DNA from: Flavobacterium sp. ENC
GTDB taxonomy: Bacteria > Bacteroidota > Bacteroidia > Flavobacteriales > Flavobacteriaceae
DNA length: 64,000 bases
Direction: 5' to 3'
Assembly (NCBI RefSeq): GCF_020991415.1
Contig: NZ_JAJMOY010000013.1
Coordinates: 34,433-98,432 of the forward strand
Position numbers and translations under genes: made by a program. The number at the start of each line of letters is the position of its first letter. Positions within the stretch are counted from its first letter, which is position 1. This document shows, in pieces, positions 35,609 to 44,438 of this stretch. The notes beneath the pieces were generated by a model. The model was not told where the DNA came from, searched no databases, and saw only the letters and a list, made by a program, of their open reading frames with translations.

Positions 35609-36772
35609 ATGAAAAAGCAAATGAAAAGCACAATAACTTTAGCATTACTGATTGGCTCAGGTTTACTTATTTCCTGCAGCAATGATGATACTAAAAACAG
35701 CACAGGAAGCAATTTAAACTCTTTACAACCTGTAACTTTTGCAACTAAACCAGACAATATTATCAGCTCAAAAAAAACAGGATTACAAGAATTAAACCCA
35801 ACTACAGGAAACAACGAGTATGTATATCTTACTACTGTAGAAAAACAAATAACCTTATCTCCTCTTTCTATTATAAACGAAGCAAATTTAGACGTTATCT
35901 ATCCTGGCAGTATTCTACGCGGATCAAGTTTTATAAATGCAACTTATGATCCTCTTGTGCTAAAAAACGCATTTAAGCCTGTCACTTTATCTATGTCTTT
36001 AAGAGGTGAGTTATCCGTTAGCGCAAATATTTTGCCTGCCTACAGCCAGATAACAAATGCAACAAATATTTTAGTCAACAAAAATAAAAATCTTATTGAT
36101 TATAATGCTATCCCGACATACTACGAGTATCAAAGTGATGAAATTACAACTGAAGACAGTTTTAAAAAAGCACTTGATGCGCATTTAAATGTAAATGTTT
36201 TAGGCGGTTTAGTTAAAGCTAATTTTGGCTATAGTCAAAATAGCGGCTCAGCCGATACCAAATCTTATGTGATGGTAAAAGTCAGGCAGCGTTTGTATAG
36301 TATGACTATCGATCCAAAATATTATACCGATTGGATTGATGGAGATATTAGTGCCAACAATTTTGGAACATATGAACCCGTCTATGTAAGCAACGTAGAT
36401 TATGGTCGTGTTGCATATATACTAATTGAAACCACTAAAAATGAGTCTTATACTAACACAATGGTAAAAGCATCTGTCGGGGTGGCCTTAAAAGTTGTAG
36501 ATATTGGTCTGGATGTAAACTACTCTGAAGAGTTTAAAAAATTATTTGCACAAAATAAAATAAAAGTCATGATTGTGGGAGGCCCTATTGATTTAGGCGG
36601 CAAGGTAACCGATTATAGTAGCTTTGTAAAGTTTTTACAAGCCCCTACCCCCTCAGATCTAGTTTCATCATCAGCTCCAATATCATATAAAATACGAAGG
36701 TTAAAAGACAATACCGAAGTGGAAGTAAAAGATGTGTACACGGAACAATTTAAAGAACTGAAAGCAAATTAA
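35609..36772 (+). CDS. Cholesterol-dependent-cytolysin-like lipoprotein without domain 4
   Basis: The 387-residue protein has a lipoprotein signal with Cys23 (LLISCSNDD). The rest aligns by eye with the core of thiol-activated cytolysins such as pneumolysin and perfringolysin: IYPGSILRGSSFI (97-109), QRLYSMTIDPK (227-237, cf. KQIYYTVSVD), EPVYVSNVDYGRVAYILIET (256-275), KVMIVGGP (319-326, with the Gly-Gly hinge) and PISYKIRRLKDN (357-368). The chain stops soon after, so domain 4 and the Trp-rich undecapeptide are missing. It should form beta-barrel pores or be one half of a two-part pore former. The target is unknown. A terminator follows. Confidence 0.82.
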   Translation: MKKQMKSTITLALLIGSGLLISCSNDDTKNSTGSNLNSLQPVTFATKPDNIISSKKTGLQELNPTTGNNEYVYLTTVEKQITLSPLSIINEANLDVIYPGSILRGSSFINATYDPLVLKNAFKPVTLSMSLRGELSVSANILPAYSQITNATNILVNKNKNLIDYNAIPTYYEYQSDEITTEDSFKKALDAHLNVNVLGGLVKANFGYSQNSGSADTKSYVMVKVRQRLYSMTIDPKYYTDWIDGDISANNFGTYEPVYVSNVDYGRVAYILIETTKNESYTNTMVKASVGVALKVVDIGLDVNYSEEFKKLFAQNKIKVMIVGGPIDLGGKVTDYSSFVKFLQAPTPSDLVSSSAPISYKIRRLKDNTEVEVKDVYTEQFKELKAN

Positions 36773-36845
36773 GATAATTTCAATCTAAAAAACAGACTGG
36801 ATGTATCCTTAGGTTTAATATCGTTTAATTTCAAAAGATAATAAT

Positions 36846-36880
36846 AAAAGCCGAATTTGATTTTCAAATTCGGCTTTTTA
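36846..36880. terminator. Bidirectional terminator after the CDC-like gene
   Basis: A perfect 15-bp stem (AAAAGCCGAATTTGA) with a 3-nt loop has T-runs on both strands. It can serve both the CDC-like gene and the convergent rsmG. Confidence 0.88.
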
Positions 36881-36914
36881 ATTTAGTAAATCTTAAGATT
36901 TTATCGGCCCATAA

Positions 36915-37544
36915 TTAAACCGTAAACTTCAAAGGCAAATGCACCACTTTTTTGGTTTCGAAAAATTCGTCTTCAAAAATAGTAGCCAAATCATACAAAG
37001 TTGCTTTGGGGAAATCTTTCAGTTCTTCTGTTAAATCACCGCCTTTAAGATATAAAATTCCGTTTTTCAAAGTGTGTTTGTGTTGTTTTTTGATTTTGTC
37101 TTTTATCCACGAAACAAAATCGGGCATATTGGTTACGGCGCGACTTACAATAAAATCAAAATCACCTTTTACCAGTTCTGCACGCTTTTGTTCAGCCTTT
37201 ACATTTTTCAATTCTAAGGCATCAACAACTCCCTGAACTACTTTTATTTTTTTTGCAATTACATCAATCAGATAAAAACGGGTTTCCGGAAAAAGAATCG
37301 CCAGCGGAATACCGGGAAATCCTCCACCGGTTCCCACATCCAGCACCGTTGCTCCGGGTTCAAATTTCATGATTTTTGCAATTCCAAGCGAATGCAGGAT
37401 ATGTTTTGTATATAAGGCATCAATGTCTTTACGTGAAATAACATTGATTTTTTCATTCCAGTCGTGGTATAAAAAGTCTAGTTTTTGAAATTGTTCGATT
37501 TGAATGTCAGTCAAATCGGGAAAATATTTCAGAATCTCATCCAT
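36915..37544 (-). CDS. rsmG: 16S rRNA (guanine-527 N7)-methyltransferase
   Basis: The 209-residue protein methylates G527 of 16S rRNA. The SAM site is LDVGTGGGFPGIPLAI (68-83), preceded by the usual VISRKDIDALYTKHILHSL. FIVSRAVTNMPDFVSW is the late motif. Loss of this gene is known to give low-level streptomycin resistance in other bacteria. It has its own promoter 16 nt upstream and is divergent from the desaturase. Confidence 0.95.
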   Translation of the reverse strand: MDEILKYFPDLTDIQIEQFQKLDFLYHDWNEKINVISRKDIDALYTKHILHSLGIAKIMKFEPGATVLDVGTGGGFPGIPLAILFPETRFYLIDVIAKKIKVVQGVVDALELKNVKAEQKRAELVKGDFDFIVSRAVTNMPDFVSWIKDKIKKQHKHTLKNGILYLKGGDLTEELKDFPKATLYDLATIFEDEFFETKKVVHLPLKFTV

Positions 37545-37560
37545 TGCTCTATTTTTTTAA

Positions 37561-37568
37561 CAAAAGTA
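37561..37568 (-). promoter_or_regulatory. -7 box of the rsmG promoter
   Basis: TACTTTTG on the minus strand matches TAnnTTTG, 16 nt before the ATG. Confidence 0.65.
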
Positions 37569-37624
37569 ATACTTTACGATTGAAATATTTAACTCAATTT
37601 TGCAAATTGAAAATTTATAATAAT

Positions 37625-37632
37625 TACCTTTG
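37625..37632 (+). promoter_or_regulatory. -7 box of the desaturase promoter
   Basis: TACCTTTG matches TAnnTTTG, 19 nt before the ATG. A TTG at 37600-37602 is 22 nt upstream of it. Confidence 0.65.
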
Positions 37633-37651
37633 AAAACTATTTAAATTACTT

Positions 37652-38749
37652 ATGAATAACACTGCGCCAACATTTGCTAAGCAAGACAATCTGAAGTTCT
37701 TCAGAACCCTTAACTCACGAGTAAACAATTACTTCAAGGAGAATAACATTCAGAAAACCGGAAACTGGAAGCTGCATTTAAAAGCCATTATTCTTTTTGC
37801 GATTTTTCTGACACCTTACTTTTTGATCTTAACACTTGACATGCCTTTTTGGGCACAATTGTTATTAAACATTCTGATGGGAGTTGGAATGGCCGGAATT
37901 GGAATGAACGTGATGCACGACGGAAATCACGGATCGTACTCATCTAAATCCTGGATTAATAAAATCATGGGAGGAAGCATTTATATTTTAGCCGGAAACG
38001 TACACAACTGGCAGGTACAACACAATGTGCTTCACCATACTTATACTAATATTCACGGTCATGATGAAGATCTTGATGCCGGAAGAATTATTCGTTTTAC
38101 ACAAAATGCGGAATGGCATCGTTTTCATAAATTTCAACACTATTATTCTTTTTTCTTATACGGATTACTGACTTTTAATTGGGCCTTAACAACCGATTTC
38201 AAGCAAATGAAAAATTATCTGAAAAGAAAATTATCTTACGGAACACCTCAAAGCCCTGCTAAATTATGGACCGTTTTGGTAATCACTAAAATAATATACG
38301 TTTTAATCTGGATGGCTTTGCCGATGATTTTAGGCGTAACATGGTGGAAAGTGGTTATTGGATTTTTCGTTATGCATTATACGGCGGGATTAATTTTAAG
38401 TATTGTATTTCAGCTGGCACACGTAGTGGAAGAAACCTCAAATCCGATTCCGAATGAAGAAGGGGAAATGGAAAACACCTGGGCCATTCACCAATTGTAT
38501 ACCACTGCCAATTTTGCTCCCAAAAACAGAATTGTCAATTGGTTTACCGGAGGTTTAAATCATCAGATCGAACACCATATTTTTCCACATATCAGTCATA
38601 TCCACTACAGTAAAATTGCTGAAATCGTAAAGGAAACTGCCAAAGAATGCAACTTACCTTATTATGAATTCAAAACCATGAGAGGCGCTGTTCTTGCCCA
38701 TTACAAGCATTTGAAAGACCTTGGAATGAAACCCGAATTATCCGTATAA
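37652..38749 (+). CDS. Fatty acid (acyl-CoA/lipid) desaturase
   Basis: The 365-residue membrane di-iron enzyme carries the three histidine boxes: HDGNH (89-93), HNVLHH (124-129) and HQIEHH (304-309). Four or so membrane helices lie between them. The HQIEHH form of the third box is typical of front-end desaturases (DesA3/delta-6-like group), though no cytochrome b5 domain is attached. It introduces a double bond in membrane fatty acids. It is probably important for membrane fluidity. It has its own promoter. Confidence 0.92.
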   Translation: MNNTAPTFAKQDNLKFFRTLNSRVNNYFKENNIQKTGNWKLHLKAIILFAIFLTPYFLILTLDMPFWAQLLLNILMGVGMAGIGMNVMHDGNHGSYSSKSWINKIMGGSIYILAGNVHNWQVQHNVLHHTYTNIHGHDEDLDAGRIIRFTQNAEWHRFHKFQHYYSFFLYGLLTFNWALTTDFKQMKNYLKRKLSYGTPQSPAKLWTVLVITKIIYVLIWMALPMILGVTWWKVVIGFFVMHYTAGLILSIVFQLAHVVEETSNPIPNEEGEMENTWAIHQLYTTANFAPKNRIVNWFTGGLNHQIEHHIFPHISHIHYSKIAEIVKETAKECNLPYYEFKTMRGAVLAHYKHLKDLGMKPELSV

Positions 38750-38822
38750 ACTAAAAAAAATCTATTAATAATTAACCTTCCTTAGTTAGCGCAGAAAATT
38801 AAGGACATTCAAAAATTTTATA

Positions 38823-40010
38823 ATGAATCATATTCTTTCGGACAGAATCAACAACTTAGCGACTTCGCAAACCTTAGCAATGGCTGCTTTAGCACGCGAA
38901 TTAAAAGCACAGGGAAAAGACATCATCAGTTTAAGTTTAGGCGAACCAGATTTTAATACTCCTGATTTTATTAAGGAAGCTGTAAAAAAAGCAGTAGATG
39001 AAAATTACAGCACCTATTCACCGGTAGAAGGTTATTTAGAATTAAGAGAAGCCATTTGCAGAAAATTCAAAAGAGATAATAATTTAGAATACAAACCAAG
39101 CCAAATCGTAGTTTCTACAGGAGCAAAACAATCTTTATACAACATTGCACAGGTAATGCTGAATGATGGTGACGAAGTTATTTTACCGGCACCTTACTGG
39201 GTTTCTTACTTCGAAATTGTAAAACTTTCCGGTGGAGTTCCTGTTGAAGTTCCAACATCTGTAGATACTGATTTCAAAATTACTCCGGAACAACTGGAAG
39301 CTGCCATCACACCAAAAACAAAAATGATGTGGTTCAGTTCGCCTTGTAACCCATCCGGATCTGTTTACAGCAGAGAAGAATTAACAGCGCTGGCAAAAGT
39401 TTTAGAAAAACACCCAGACATATACGTAGTGGCTGACGAAATCTATGAGCACATTAATTTCTCAGGAACTTTCTGCAGCATCGGTTCAATCCCGGGAATG
39501 TTAGAAAGAACCATCACTGTAAACGGAGTTGCAAAAGCATTCGCCATGACAGGATACAGAATTGGTTACATCGGAGCTCCGGAATTTATCGCAAAAGCGT
39601 GTACCAAAATTCAGGGACAAGTAACCTCTGGCGCAAACTCTGTGGCACAACGCGCTACCATTACGGCTGTAGATGCTGATCCAAGCGTATTAAACCATAT
39701 GGTTCAGGCTTTCCACACGCGTAGAGATTTAGTAGTTGGACTTTTAAAAGAAATTCCTGGTATAAAAATCAACGTTCCGGAAGGCGCTTTTTATGTTTTC
39801 CCTGACGTTTCTTCTTTCTTCGGAAAAACGCTGAGAGGTACTGAAATTAAAAATGCAAACGACGTTTCGATGTATCTTCTGGCAGAAGCCAACGTAGCAA
39901 CAGTAACAGGAGACGCTTTCGGAAATCCGGATTGTATTCGTTTCTCTTACGCTACCAGCGACGATATCTTAAAAGAAGCATTAAAAAGAATCAAAGAAGC
40001 TTTGGCGTAA
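38823..40010 (+). CDS. Class I/II aminotransferase (aspartate aminotransferase type)
   Basis: The 395-residue PLP enzyme has the Schiff-base Lys238 in GVAKAFAMTGYRIGY and Asp205 in VADEIYEHI. SLGEPDFNTP and PCNPSG are the substrate and cofactor loops. It belongs to the I-gamma-like aspartate aminotransferases that use aspartate and sometimes prephenate. Substrate is not certain from sequence. It is followed by a good terminator. Confidence 0.93.
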   Translation: MNHILSDRINNLATSQTLAMAALARELKAQGKDIISLSLGEPDFNTPDFIKEAVKKAVDENYSTYSPVEGYLELREAICRKFKRDNNLEYKPSQIVVSTGAKQSLYNIAQVMLNDGDEVILPAPYWVSYFEIVKLSGGVPVEVPTSVDTDFKITPEQLEAAITPKTKMMWFSSPCNPSGSVYSREELTALAKVLEKHPDIYVVADEIYEHINFSGTFCSIGSIPGMLERTITVNGVAKAFAMTGYRIGYIGAPEFIAKACTKIQGQVTSGANSVAQRATITAVDADPSVLNHMVQAFHTRRDLVVGLLKEIPGIKINVPEGAFYVFPDVSSFFGKTLRGTEIKNANDVSMYLLAEANVATVTGDAFGNPDCIRFSYATSDDILKEALKRIKEALA

Positions 40011-40032
40011 TTCAAGCTTCTCTTTACATATC

Positions 40033-40065
40033 AAAAGCCTTAGGATTTTTCTAAGGCTTTTTTTA
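40033..40065 (+). terminator. Terminator of the aminotransferase gene
   Basis: An 11-bp stem (AAAAGCCTTAG/CTAAGGCTTTT) with a 7-nt loop is followed by T-rich sequence. Confidence 0.88.
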
Positions 40066-40288
40066 TGGGGCTGCCTTCGGCCAGGCTATCCGCTATATAT
40101 TTTATTTCGTTTCCCTACATAAAAGGCCCTAACCCAAAATCAGTTAACAGATGAGATTTTATTTCAAAAATGCTCACTTTCAAAATTCCCATTCTACAAT
40201 ATTATAAACAACGGGTAAAATTCTGTAAGACATATCATCTGGTAAAGTCCCAACTTTGTATTATACATTAATTAAAAAATTAAAAGTT

Positions 40289-40747
40289 ATGATACATACA
40301 GATGAAACCACAAAAGAAGCAGTTCATACATTAGAAGGATTAATTTCAATTCTTGAAGATGGAAAACTAGGATATACAAATGCTGCAGAGCATGTAGACA
40401 GCCCGGCAATCAAAACCGATTTCTTAGACTACGCCCGCGAACGAGCCTTGTTTATTGTAGAATTACAGGATCAAATCAATAAATTAGGAAAATCAACCGA
40501 TACAGCAGGCGGAGGTCCGTTAGGAGCCATACACCGCGCCTGGATTGATATTAAATCATCCTTCACAAGTGGTGATACAGAAGCGATCATCAATGCTTGT
40601 GTAACCGGTGAAGAAGCCGCTATCGAAAAATATAAAGCAGCTTTGGAGAAAAACGAACTTGAAGCCAGTCAAATTGCTATTGTTTCAAAACAATTGAACA
40701 GCATTGAAAATACTTTGACAAAAATTAAAGCGAAGAGATTGTCATAA
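40289..40747 (+). CDS. DUF2383 / PA2169-type four-helix protein
   Basis: The 152-residue protein (from ATG 40289) is an all-helical ferritin-like bundle of the PA2169 type. TLEGLISILEDGKLGYTNAAEHV and IINACVTGEEAAIEKYKAALE are typical. I reject the longer frame beginning at a TTG at 40256. The family is found in stress-related settings; its function is not known. It has a terminator just behind. Confidence 0.9.
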   Translation: MIHTDETTKEAVHTLEGLISILEDGKLGYTNAAEHVDSPAIKTDFLDYARERALFIVELQDQINKLGKSTDTAGGGPLGAIHRAWIDIKSSFTSGDTEAIINACVTGEEAAIEKYKAALEKNELEASQIAIVSKQLNSIENTLTKIKAKRLS

Positions 40748-40772
40748 TAAATGGCACTTTTTTTTGAGAAGG

Positions 40773-40808
40773 AAACTATCCGGTTATTAAACTGGGTAGT
40801 TTTTTTGT
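40773..40808 (+). terminator. Terminator of the DUF2383 gene
   Basis: A 9-bp stem with one G-T pair (AAACTATCC/GGGTAGTTT) is followed by seven T. Confidence 0.75.
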
Positions 40809-40814
40809 TTTTGG

Positions 40815-40843
40815 TTGAAACTAAAAAATAAATCTTACTTTCG
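40815..40843 (+). promoter_or_regulatory. Promoter of the beta-barrel protein gene
   Basis: TTG at 40815-40817 and TACTTTCG at 40836-40843 are separated by 18 nt. The -7 box differs from TAnnTTTG at one place. It fits the start at 40878. Confidence 0.5.
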
Positions 40844-40877
40844 TCGCGGCCAATTTCTAAACAAAAAACTAAATTTT

Positions 40878-41471
40878 ATGACATTAACTTTACGTAGTAT
40901 TTTTATTTGCATGCTTCTTATTATTCTATCTTCAAACCAGGCCAAAGCACAGGCAACGGGTAATGCCATAAAAGCTTCAATAGGTTTTGGATCAAGCAGT
41001 TCGTATTACCTTGAAGATTACGGTAATCAGGATGAAATAGATGTTATAGGAGGCGGCCTGTATTTTCAGGGAGAATATATCATTGGAGTAAAATCATGGC
41101 TTAGCATACGCCCTTACGCAGGAGCCCTGTTTACATCCGTTGATAAAAATCAGAATTTACAAAATCAACCGCAATACAAAGTAACCACTAATGCCTTTTT
41201 ACTTGGAGGAAAAATTCGTCTGTGTGCTCCAATTCCGTGGGTAGCACCTTTTATTGAAGGAGGTATCGGTACGTCAATAGGTAAATTCGAAACCATTACG
41301 CCTGCGGTTAATTTTAATAAAAGCGATATCTTATTACATATTCCTTTTAGTATTGGATTAGCCATTGGCCGAAGAAATAATTTTGAAATTGCCATTTCAG
41401 GATACTTTCACCCTGCCGCCAAACAATCATCCGGGGTATTTGCTTTAGGATATACCTTCCCCCTAGACTAA
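40878..41471 (+). CDS. Outer-membrane beta-barrel protein
   Basis: The 197-residue protein (from ATG 40878) has a signal peptide ending QAKAQA and then eight or so amphipathic strands, with a terminal aromatic-containing strand (SGVFALGYTFPLD). GGGLYFQGEYIIGVKSWLSI and GGKIRLCAPIPWVAPFIEGG are typical of small porin-like barrels. No specific function can be given. The upstream frame to 40815 lacks support. Confidence 0.85.
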   Translation: MTLTLRSIFICMLLIILSSNQAKAQATGNAIKASIGFGSSSSYYLEDYGNQDEIDVIGGGLYFQGEYIIGVKSWLSIRPYAGALFTSVDKNQNLQNQPQYKVTTNAFLLGGKIRLCAPIPWVAPFIEGGIGTSIGKFETITPAVNFNKSDILLHIPFSIGLAIGRRNNFEIAISGYFHPAAKQSSGVFALGYTFPLD

Positions 41472-41752
41472 AACTTCGAATTACGTAAAAAGAAATTTGC
41501 AGTCTCTGCGTAGTGAATAGTTTTCAGTCTCAGTATTCAGTCACAGTGTTCAGTCATAGTTTGTAATCTCAGTGTTCAGAGACTGAAAACTGAGACTGAA
41601 CACGGAAAACTGCGACTAAAATTATCACTCTTAAATATCATATTAGTTAACTATTTCAAAAAAAGTCACTTCAGCATTAGCAAACTCGAATTATTTATAG
41701 GAACTTTGCAAACTTTTTTCCGTGAATACCACAAAAGCCTAAAGTTTTAGAA
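41472..41752. repeat. Intergenic region with CAGTCTCAGT-type repeats
   Basis: From about 41516 to 41622, short units such as CAGTCTCAGT, CAGTCACAGT and CAGTGTTCAG alternate and end with an inverted copy GACTGAAAACTGAGACTG. The same motif recurs near 48010-48055, 54385-54400, 54565-54580 and 57071-57085. It could form hairpins. No gene is seen. Confidence 0.6.
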
Positions 41753-43627
41753 ATGAAGAAGAAGATAGAAATATTAGCTCCTGCTAAAGATTTAATTGGA
41801 GGAATGGCAGCTATAAATAGCGGCGCAGATGCTGTATATATTGGTGCTCCTCAATTTGGAGCGCGATCAAACGCCAACAACTCTATTGAAGATGTTGCCG
41901 CTTTGGTACAATATGCACACCTCTTTAATGCTCAGGTTTTTGTGGTAATGAATACCATTTTGTACGACAACGAACTCGAAACGTGTCGTAAAATGATCTA
42001 TGAATTATACGATATTGGCGTTGACGCCCTGATCATCCAGGATATGGCGATTATGGAAATGGAACTGCCTCCTATCGTACTTCACGCCAGTACACAGGCC
42101 AATAATCGTGATGCCGACAAAATCAAATTCCTAAAAGACGCCGGAATCAAACGTGTGGTGTTAGCGCGTGAATTAAATTTACATCAAATCAAAGAAATAT
42201 ACGATCACGCAGATGTTGAACTGGAATTTTTCGTAACCGGAGCTTTATGCGTTTCTTTCAGCGGAAACTGTTATATGAGCGTTGCCAACGGAGAACGCAG
42301 CGCCAATCGTGGTTCCTGCGCTCAAAACTGCCGTTTGCCTTATAACCTAATTGACGGAAACGGAGAAACCTTAATCAAAAACAGTCACTTACTTTCCATC
42401 AAAGATTTAGACATTTCAGATCAGATTCCGAATTTGATTGAAGCCGGAATTGTTTCTTTCAAAATCGAAGGAAGACTTAAAGATGTCGTTTACGTTAAAA
42501 ATAACGTATCCTTTTTACGTCAAAAACTTGACAGCTATTTAGAAGGAGCAGGAAGCGATAAATATACCAAAGCTTCTTCCGGAAAATGCACCTATACTTT
42601 CGATTCGTCTTTAAGCAGAACTTTTAATCGTGGTTACACCGACTATTTTGTAAACGATAGAAATCACAGTATTGGTTCCTGGGAAAGTCCAAAATCAAAA
42701 GGACAATATATTGGTAAACTAATCCGAACCATAGGAAACGCTTACGAAATCGAAAACGGTGAATTATTAAACAACGGTGACGGACTTTGTTTCATCAATG
42801 AAAACAACGAAGCCGACGGAATCTACGTAAATAAGGCTGAAAACGGCAAAATTTATCCAAACGTTTTAAAAGAAGTAAAAGACGGAACTTTTATTTACCG
42901 AAATAACGATGCCGCTTTCATCAAAATTGTGGAGAGAGAAGACAGTGCCGTTCGTAAACTGAGCACTACTTTACTACTTACAGAAAATGAAACTGGTTTC
43001 GAATTAATCGCAACCGATGAAGACGGAAATGTAAGTATCGTAAATTTAGAACATTCAAAAGAACAGACTAAAACCGGCGAATCAATCGAAGAAAACATCA
43101 AAACGCAATTGGCAAAAACAGGTTTTACTCCTTATAATGCCGATGAAATTACTATTATGTTTTCTCAAAACTGGTTCCTTCCTATTTCAAAAATCAACGA
43201 AATGCGAAGAACCGTTTACGATCAACTGACCCAAATTCGTTTGGCAAATTACAAACGCGAAGAACATCAATTGGTAAAAACCTCCCATCCGTATCCTGAA
43301 ACCAAACTTGATTTCATGTATAACGTTTCGAACAAAACCGCACGTAAATTCTACGAGCGTCACGGTGTAACCGAAATCGAAAAAGCATTCGAATTGCAAT
43401 GGGATCCGGGAAAATCCCGTGTAATGACAACTAAATACTGTATCAAGTACGAATTAAAAAAATGCCCGATACACCAAAAAGATATAATGGGCGTCAAAGT
43501 AAAAGAACCATTGGTTTTAAAACAAGGCGAGCTTGAATACAAATTAAAATTCAACTGTAAACCCTGTGAAATGGAAATTTGGGAAAAAGATGCCGAATTC
43601 GAAATAGAGGAAGATCATTTTCATTAG
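41753..43627 (+). CDS. U32-family RNA-hydroxylation protein (RlhA/TrhP-like)
   Basis: The 624-residue protein has the U32 signature EFFVTGALCVSFSGNCYMS (159-176) with Cys166 and Cys173, followed by Cys189 and Cys193 (SCAQNCRLP), which fit Fe-S ligands. The N-terminal (beta/alpha) barrel starts LAPAKDLIGGMAAINSGADAVY. The length is close to E. coli RlhA (YdcP), which makes 5-hydroxycytidine in 23S rRNA; the shorter TrhP hydroxylates tRNA uridine. Which RNA it acts on is inferred. The older 'collagenase' label is probably wrong. Confidence 0.9.
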   Translation: MKKKIEILAPAKDLIGGMAAINSGADAVYIGAPQFGARSNANNSIEDVAALVQYAHLFNAQVFVVMNTILYDNELETCRKMIYELYDIGVDALIIQDMAIMEMELPPIVLHASTQANNRDADKIKFLKDAGIKRVVLARELNLHQIKEIYDHADVELEFFVTGALCVSFSGNCYMSVANGERSANRGSCAQNCRLPYNLIDGNGETLIKNSHLLSIKDLDISDQIPNLIEAGIVSFKIEGRLKDVVYVKNNVSFLRQKLDSYLEGAGSDKYTKASSGKCTYTFDSSLSRTFNRGYTDYFVNDRNHSIGSWESPKSKGQYIGKLIRTIGNAYEIENGELLNNGDGLCFINENNEADGIYVNKAENGKIYPNVLKEVKDGTFIYRNNDAAFIKIVEREDSAVRKLSTTLLLTENETGFELIATDEDGNVSIVNLEHSKEQTKTGESIEENIKTQLAKTGFTPYNADEITIMFSQNWFLPISKINEMRRTVYDQLTQIRLANYKREEHQLVKTSHPYPETKLDFMYNVSNKTARKFYERHGVTEIEKAFELQWDPGKSRVMTTKYCIKYELKKCPIHQKDIMGVKVKEPLVLKQGELEYKLKFNCKPCEMEIWEKDAEFEIEEDHFH

Positions 43628-43949
43628 GATTTTAACCGCAAAGAGCGCAAAAGATTACACAAGGTTCGCAAAGGTTTATTACAAGCCTTTGCGAACCATT
43701 TTTTTGTCATTATATTTCCCCCAATCTTGTCATTTCGACGAAGGAGAAATCTCACCAAGAAACTCGACAAAGATTGTATTATTAGAACGGACTTACTTGT
43801 GGAGATTTCTCCTTCGTCGAAATGACAAACTATAGGGTTACTTTATCTAAAAAATTAAATCTCCAATTAAATTAAAATCTGCCGAATCTCCAAAATCTGC
43901 GTGAGAATAAATTCCATTTTTTTATCTTTACTCTCAAAACTAATTTTAA
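43628..43949. repeat. Intergenic region with two palindromic repeats
   Basis: At 43664-43698, GGTTCGCAAAGG and CCTTTGCGAACC make a hairpin. At 43729-43753 and 43802-43826 there is a perfect 25-bp inverted repeat (core TTTCGACGAAGGAGAAA) around a 48-bp spacer. It has a shorter relative at 52019-52092. No gene is supported here. Confidence 0.8.
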
Positions 43950-44438
43950 ATGGAAACAAAAAACAGCATTACAAAACATGCAATTATTGCGGGACTTTTA
44001 GTATGTGCTATTTTTCCATTATTAATATTTTCAAAAAGCTCTTTTATTGATCTTTGCATTCAAATCTCCGACTTTGGCACCTTTTGGAATCCTCTCTTTT
44101 GGGGTATTATTTTCCCGATATTCATTGTTTTTCTTTTTTGGAAATCAGCCCAAAAAATCAGCCCTTCATTAAACCAAATCGGTTATTTTCAAGCTTGCTC
44201 TCAATTTTCATTTGGAGTAAGTTCAAAACTCATTGCAGCTCTTTTTGCTATTTATACAATTGGATTAGTTGTTAATGGATTATCTGTTGTATTAAAATCA
44301 CAAATTCCCTATATAATTTTATTTTCAATACTGATGATATTATTTTTATCATTTGTATTAATGGTTTTAACTTTTATAAGCAGTTTAATAATTGTAAGAG
44401 CAAGCCAAAACACTCAAGCTTTAAATCAAACAAAATGA
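43950..44438 (+). CDS. Four-helix membrane protein of unknown function
   Basis: I do not recognise this 162-residue protein. It has four probable transmembrane helices (about 11-27, 46-64, 87-112 and 119-150), with a polar N-terminal METKNSITKH and a Gln/Asn-rich tail. It overlaps purT by 4 bp (ATGA), so it is coupled to purine synthesis genes without an evident reason. It could be a membrane helper or just a neighbour. Confidence 0.75.
   Translation: METKNSITKHAIIAGLLVCAIFPLLIFSKSSFIDLCIQISDFGTFWNPLFWGIIFPIFIVFLFWKSAQKISPSLNQIGYFQACSQFSFGVSSKLIAALFAIYTIGLVVNGLSVVLKSQIPYIILFSILMILFLSFVLMVLTFISSLIIVRASQNTQALNQTK

Noticed and set aside
34738..36772. Firm claim that the two lipoproteins are displayed on the cell surface
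   Set aside because: Acidic residues after Cys fit surface export signals, but the clearly periplasmic transpeptidase at 16201 also has CKDD, so the signal is not decisive.
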